64,000 nt of DNA from Fomitopsis serialis (Eukaryota; Basidiomycota; Agaricomycetes; Polyporales; Fomitopsidaceae), in contig NW_025955117.1 in assembly GCF_022376445.1 (NCBI RefSeq), positions 29,016 to 93,015 on the forward strand. Direction: 5' to 3'. The notes under the pieces were generated by a model. That model had not been told where the DNA came from. It saw only the letters and a list, made by a program, of their open reading frames with translations, and searched no databases. Every line of letters starts with the position of its first letter. Within the stretch, counting starts at the first letter, position 1. A program made the position numbers and the translations under genes. Shown piece after piece: positions 60,132 through 64,000 of the stretch.

Positions 60132-62217
60132 ATGGATGCGACGGACTCGGGGACACCGTTTGGACCGCTGTTGCTCACAGTCCATGATGTGAGTGCACGT
60201 TCGTATTACTACATAGTCCTCTCTACTTCCATGCAAAGCTAGACAGGGGTGTTGCAGCTAACGCGCTGACGGCAGGCTATTTTTGAAGTCGTGCTGGTCT
60301 GTTCAGCTGGGTACATCCTGGCGCGAAAGGGCATCTTAGACAAACCAACACAAGGTCGGTCACTCCAGTGTCACTCTGACAAAGACCGATTTCGACGGCA
60401 GGCGCTGACGACCATATGCTTGCCAGCAAATCAATCGTGTCAACGTATCATTCTTCACGCCGGCGCTGTTGCTCTCCAAAGCAGTGTTCTTCCTCTCACC
60501 AAGTGAGCGCGGTACCTCGCAGACACAAGTGTGTTCTTCCAATACTCATCCTTTGACTACCGGCGAAACTGCGCGAGCTATGAATTATATCCATTTTATT
60601 CGCCCTAACGACCGTCGCTTCGATAACTTTCGCACAGTTCTTGGGATGGTTGCTCAGAGAAATCCAGAGGTACGTCCACTTGGCTCTACATCGCCGCTCA
60701 TATCCCGAATGACTGACGGTTTCTATCTGCAATCCTTACATTTGATGCATGTGGCGTACAATTGACATCCTGCTTGTCATGGTGCCACAGGGCCTTCGCA
60801 ACGGCCGCAGGAATGTTCATGAATTCAAACACGCTGCCCATAGCCCTCATGCAAAGCCTGGTGATTACCGTCCCAGAGATTTGAAGTGGGGCGCGGGCGA
60901 TAGTGGCGAGGAGATGCTTGGCCGGGCGCTGACATATGTACCTCGACCTCCATCCGGGGCTTGGGATGATGGTATGTAATCTCCGTCCGCGCAGAAGCCG
61001 TGTTTCCTGTGCTGAGAGCCACGATTCTCTCGCAGGTCCGTTGGAGTTACGGGGTACGTCTTCTGTCCAAAGCGGATCCCGAAGTCGCCGGAGAAACTTC
61101 GTCGGAGCCTGTCCACAAGCCGGTCGCGGAGCCTGTGGAAACGGTCTACTCAGACTCTGCTGAGCCGCCGCCAGAAGGCGGCTCGGATGACACGCCGGTG
61201 GCCATAACCAATGACAGAGGCAGGACAGACTTCTTCCTCAAACTATGTGCCCCTGCAACGTTGACGAGCCCAATGCGTCACCCCGCGACGAGGAGTCCGA
61301 CGACAATGCAGCCAATCTCCCGCTCGCCCGGCGCCTACGTCTTCGATATGGCAGTCGCACCGTCGACGCTTGGGCAATCGTCTTCGCGAACTGTGGAAGG
61401 TCTTCTGTGAACGCATGAAGATGCCATTTTGGGCAGCGCTGGCCGCCCTCGTGTTCGCGTGTATCTCCCCGCTCCAGCGGACACTCGCACATATTGAGTG
61501 CATCCGAGGCGCGCTGGACATGGCGGGCGATTGCTCGATCCCACTGACGCTCGTCGTGCAGGGCGCGTACTTTTACACGCCAGCCACCGTGGCGGTGACG
61601 GGCACGCGCGCCTGCCTGTTTGCAAGCCAGCGCCAACGCGCCTCGCGGGCTCAAATTCAGCGCGCACTTCCAGGACCCGGTCCTCTCGGAATTTCTTTTG
61701 ATAAGGACTTACGGGGACGAAGGCGCTCTAGAGGAGAGACGGGGAACGGGGAACGACGGCCGGGAGGGAGCAAGATAGTCGGCATCGCGGTGCTGTCGCG
61801 ATGGATCCTCGCGCCGGCCGTGCTGCTGCCGCTGTTCATGTAGGCGACGAAGGAGAACTGGCAGCCGGTCTTCGAAGAGTGAGTGTGGCTCGAGCTTATC
61901 TTATTATGGACGTTCGCCGCTAACCGCCGCCTTCTTCATAACCATCGTCCCACTTCTGTGGCCCCTGCCTGCTTCGCGCGATGCCCGCCGTGCGCTTCTT
62001 TATTCGCCGTGCCGTGCCGGTCCCCCTCCCAGCCCGGTCGTCGTCGTGCACCACGTCCTGCTGCTCACTTCGCCGTCCGCGCAGATAACGCAGACTGCCT
62101 CGGGTGGACGCGTTCGAGCGCCTGCTGAGCCGAACGGTGTTCTGGAGTTACTGCGTCGTGACGCCCTCAAGCATGATCGCGGTTGTGGTCGTAGGTTTGT
62201 TATTGACGAAGCTCTGA
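60132..62217 (+). CDS. Auxin efflux carrier family (PIN-like) membrane transporter
   Basis: A membrane transporter of the Mem_trans/auxin-efflux-carrier family, common in fungi with unknown substrate. Pieces in order: MDATDSGTPFGPLLLTVHD (60132), intron 60189-60276, AIFEVVLVCSAGYILARKGI, QINRVNVSFFTPALLLSKAV (60427), KLRELWIISILF, MFMNSNTLPIALMQSLV (60814), DLKWGAGDSGEEMLGRALTY, VRWSYGVRLLSKADPEVAGE (61036), an acidic cytosolic loop with a TDFFLK end, FWAALAALVFACISPLQRTL (61430), SIPLTLVVQGAYFY, and the C-terminal FERLLSRTVFWSYCVVTPSS to VVVVGLLLTKL (TGA 62215-62217). The frame must be shifted several times (60578 GG read as G, 60884, 60935, 61400, 61650-61900). Some are probably consensus errors, but the number leaves open that the gene is decayed. 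Confidence 0.7.
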
Positions 62218-62937
62218 TGCAGACGGGCCGCGACCTACACTTCAGTCCCATAGAGCCCCATGGCACCTCGCTGTCACAGCTGTGCCTTCCGCCAGGGCTG
62301 ATGCTACGCAAAGGACGTGCATCGTGCCGCCGGGTGCATTGACATGGGAGATCCGCGTCTGGCGTTGGTGCCTCAGGCCTCATCGACATCGGTGAATCCC
62401 TGATGTGACCTCAAGAGTTGGATGCCCCCGCCATTGTTGTTGTGTGATCCGAATGAGGATCGGGTGAGCGAGACTCGTCTGGACTGTCGAGCGTGCTTTC
62501 TACGGCTCTGTGGATGTGTGGTGAGAGTTCGAACTGTGGTACGATGGGTGCGGTTATGGCTGGTGTTGTCAGTAATACTTCTGGGAGACTTGTAAATGAG
62601 AGTTGTCCACACCCGCGGTCATTTGCAGGCGATGCTGGTGTGGCCAGCTTCGAACTTGCACACATACAATGCCGGACTGGCAAGCGGCGGCAGCTGCAAC
62701 GTGTGTCACTCGCGGAAGCCCGTAAGCGCCGTAAGCGCACCACGCGTTGCTCAGGCTTGCCACACCGATCAAGCGCCCGACTTAAGGCTTACGATGCACA
62801 ATAGAGTTCGGCTGGAATGGCAATAACCCGGCCTCCTCCCTGCCCGGCCGTGCAGCGGAGGTGCGGCCGGTCGTTGAGGGTGCGGTATGAGTGGCTGCGG
62901 CAGGCGGCGGAGGCATATCGAGGCAGGGGTACTGTAA
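62218..62937. other. Intergenic
   Basis: 3' flank of the carrier gene. Short open frames without domains; no gene supported. Confidence 0.4.
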
Positions 62938-63650
62938 CGGGATCGGGAGGATAAAGAGTTCTTGCAATCGCGATGTTGGCTGGGGACCGTCCGCGGGGAG
63001 CGTGCTTGGGTGCGCGGAAGCTTAATATAGTAGTCTAGGGAGGCTTTAGTCGGGCTTACAAATATACTATTAATCCCCAGTCGGCCCAGGCGCGCAGCTC
63101 TCTCACTTCCTCCCATCTCGTGTGGCGTCGTCCCCTACGAGAGCTGCCTCTGCCTCGAGTCACCTCACCTCGAGCTAGTGTGGCCACCGCATCCGGCCAT
63201 TAACCTCGCCAGCGTACACCGCTCCTGCGTCTTCACCCACTAAGCTGTGCAGGCGCTGTGCAACAGGCGGACTAGAAGCCGCCCACTGTCTGTGACACCC
63301 CTCGTACTTCTCGGTCCCGGCGCGAAGTCCTCTTCTCTTTACCACTACATCCTCGCCAACGCCATGTCTGACGACGGCAACGGGAACTCACTACAGAACG
63401 GCGGCAGCAAGGCGGCCCAGCGCGCCCGTAGGGTGCTGAACTGCGGGCCCTGCCGCAAGAACAAGCTCAAGTGCGATAGGTGTGTCGCTGCGTCAGCTTC
63501 TCTTCGCCGCCCTCGCTTACCGATCCTCGCTCTGCAGGAAGCGACCCTGCTCGTCGTGTCAACTGCGAAGTTCGTCGTTCTCGCTCGCTGATGTCATGTT
63601 GAAGCTGACGACACGTGTCGAACCATTTGCAGAGCGAGACCGCTTGCCGC
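62938..63650. repeat. Segmental duplication, copy 2 (with 55618-56330)
   Basis: Second, diverged copy of the promoter and first exons of the composite gene, in direct orientation about 7.3 kb downstream. Confidence 0.75.
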
Positions 63651-63761
63651 TACGAGGACGAAGGGTATGCGGCACGGCCAGTGGCGTTTCGTTGGACCTC
63701 AGGAGAGACCATGGATGTCTACGAGCCTGAACCGCCAGCGATCCTGAGTCGACCGGGCTGA
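63364..63761 (+). CDS. Zn2Cys6 protein, partial second copy of the composite gene start
   Basis: ATG 63364 (MSDDGNGNSLQNGGSKAAQR) starts a paralog of the composite gene's DNA-binding part. Exon 1 (63364-63479) encodes LNCGPCRKNKLKCD, intron 63480-63537, exon 2 RKRPCSSCQ, and after a further intron SETACRYEDEGYAARPVAF, which gives the sixth cysteine. The third junction is off by two bases compared with the paralog, so splicing or sequence is disturbed there. The frame then runs 45 residues without a kinase-type helical segment and stops at 63759-63761. Either it is a truncated gene or it continues past the window through another intron. Expected role, if expressed: DNA binding in the nucleus. 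Confidence 0.6.
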
Positions 63762-64000
63762 TAACGTGCCCGTCGAGCAATCGTGCCTAATTGGTGCGTT
63801 GTACTGATGCAAAGTAAGCACCGCATGCGATTCTGTCGTCCTGTCAGCTCATGTTGTTGCAGCATGAACACCGATCTATCAACGAGTCGCACAGGTTCGC
63901 ACCAGCTGGAGGCGTTGGAGGCCAACTGAACAGGCATCAAGGCGCTTCTCATCCAGCGGTGGCTTCGCTGCGCGCAGCTACCCAGGAAAACCATCCGACA
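63762..64000. other. Window end, nothing assigned
   Basis: The last 239 bases hold no recognisable exon. Further exons of the Zn2Cys6 gene could begin here. Confidence 0.3.

Overview
The window comes from a filamentous basidiomycete, probably an Agaricomycete. Genes are split by many short introns (about 46-80 nt, donors GTANGT, GTGAGT, GTGCGT or GTTCGT). Coding DNA is mostly GC-rich. The gene content (PFS2, an MCP1-like protein, cerato-platanin, a fungal Na/K-type P-ATPase, F-box and BTB proteins, Zn2Cys6 factors, DUF4246 proteins, RD-minus TKL-like kinases) is typical of mushrooms and polypores. I saw no viral, bacterial, rRNA, tRNA or CRISPR feature.

Layout. 1-1030: decayed kinase copy. 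2870-5267: Ser/Thr kinase. 5.9-15.0 kb: DUF4246 array I, with copy A (-), B (+), C (+) and a remnant G split by a 244-bp inverted-repeat element; A and C are arms of a large inverted repeat around B. 15.2-40.0 kb: mostly single-copy genes, namely P-type ATPase, zinc alcohol dehydrogenase, a single-pass membrane protein, HMG-box factor, cerato-platanin, PFS2, a CBM21/PP1-targeting protein and a BTB protein. 40.7-54.1 kb: DUF4246 array II, with copies D (+), E (+) and F (-). D and E are tandem units, each followed by an MCP1-like gene (intact after D, scrambled after E). E and F face each other around an F-box/LRR gene. 55.2-64 kb: a TA-flanked miniature element, a composite Zn2Cys6-kinase-Fungal_trans gene, an auxin-efflux-carrier-family gene, and a partial second copy of the composite gene's 5' end.

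The most unusual gene is at 56067-59222. Nine exons can be joined in phase so that one protein carries an N-terminal Zn2Cys6 cluster, a helical segment, a complete TKL-like kinase domain and a C-terminal Fungal_trans domain. Partial copies of its kinase part and of its Zn-cluster part lie at the two ends of the window. The second unusual feature is the expansion of DUF4246 genes (six gene-length copies plus a remnant in about 48 kb), all ending in the same 10-nt terminal exon and carrying an HxE...H pattern that suggests an Fe(II)/2-oxoglutarate-type oxygenase fold (inference).

Caution: many otherwise well conserved genes contain isolated 1-nt frameshifts, mostly one base missing from a short homopolymer. 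This looks at least partly like assembly error, so I did not call genes dead from such frameshifts alone. PFS2, the BTB gene and the first nine-exon path of the composite gene (to about 58510) read cleanly.
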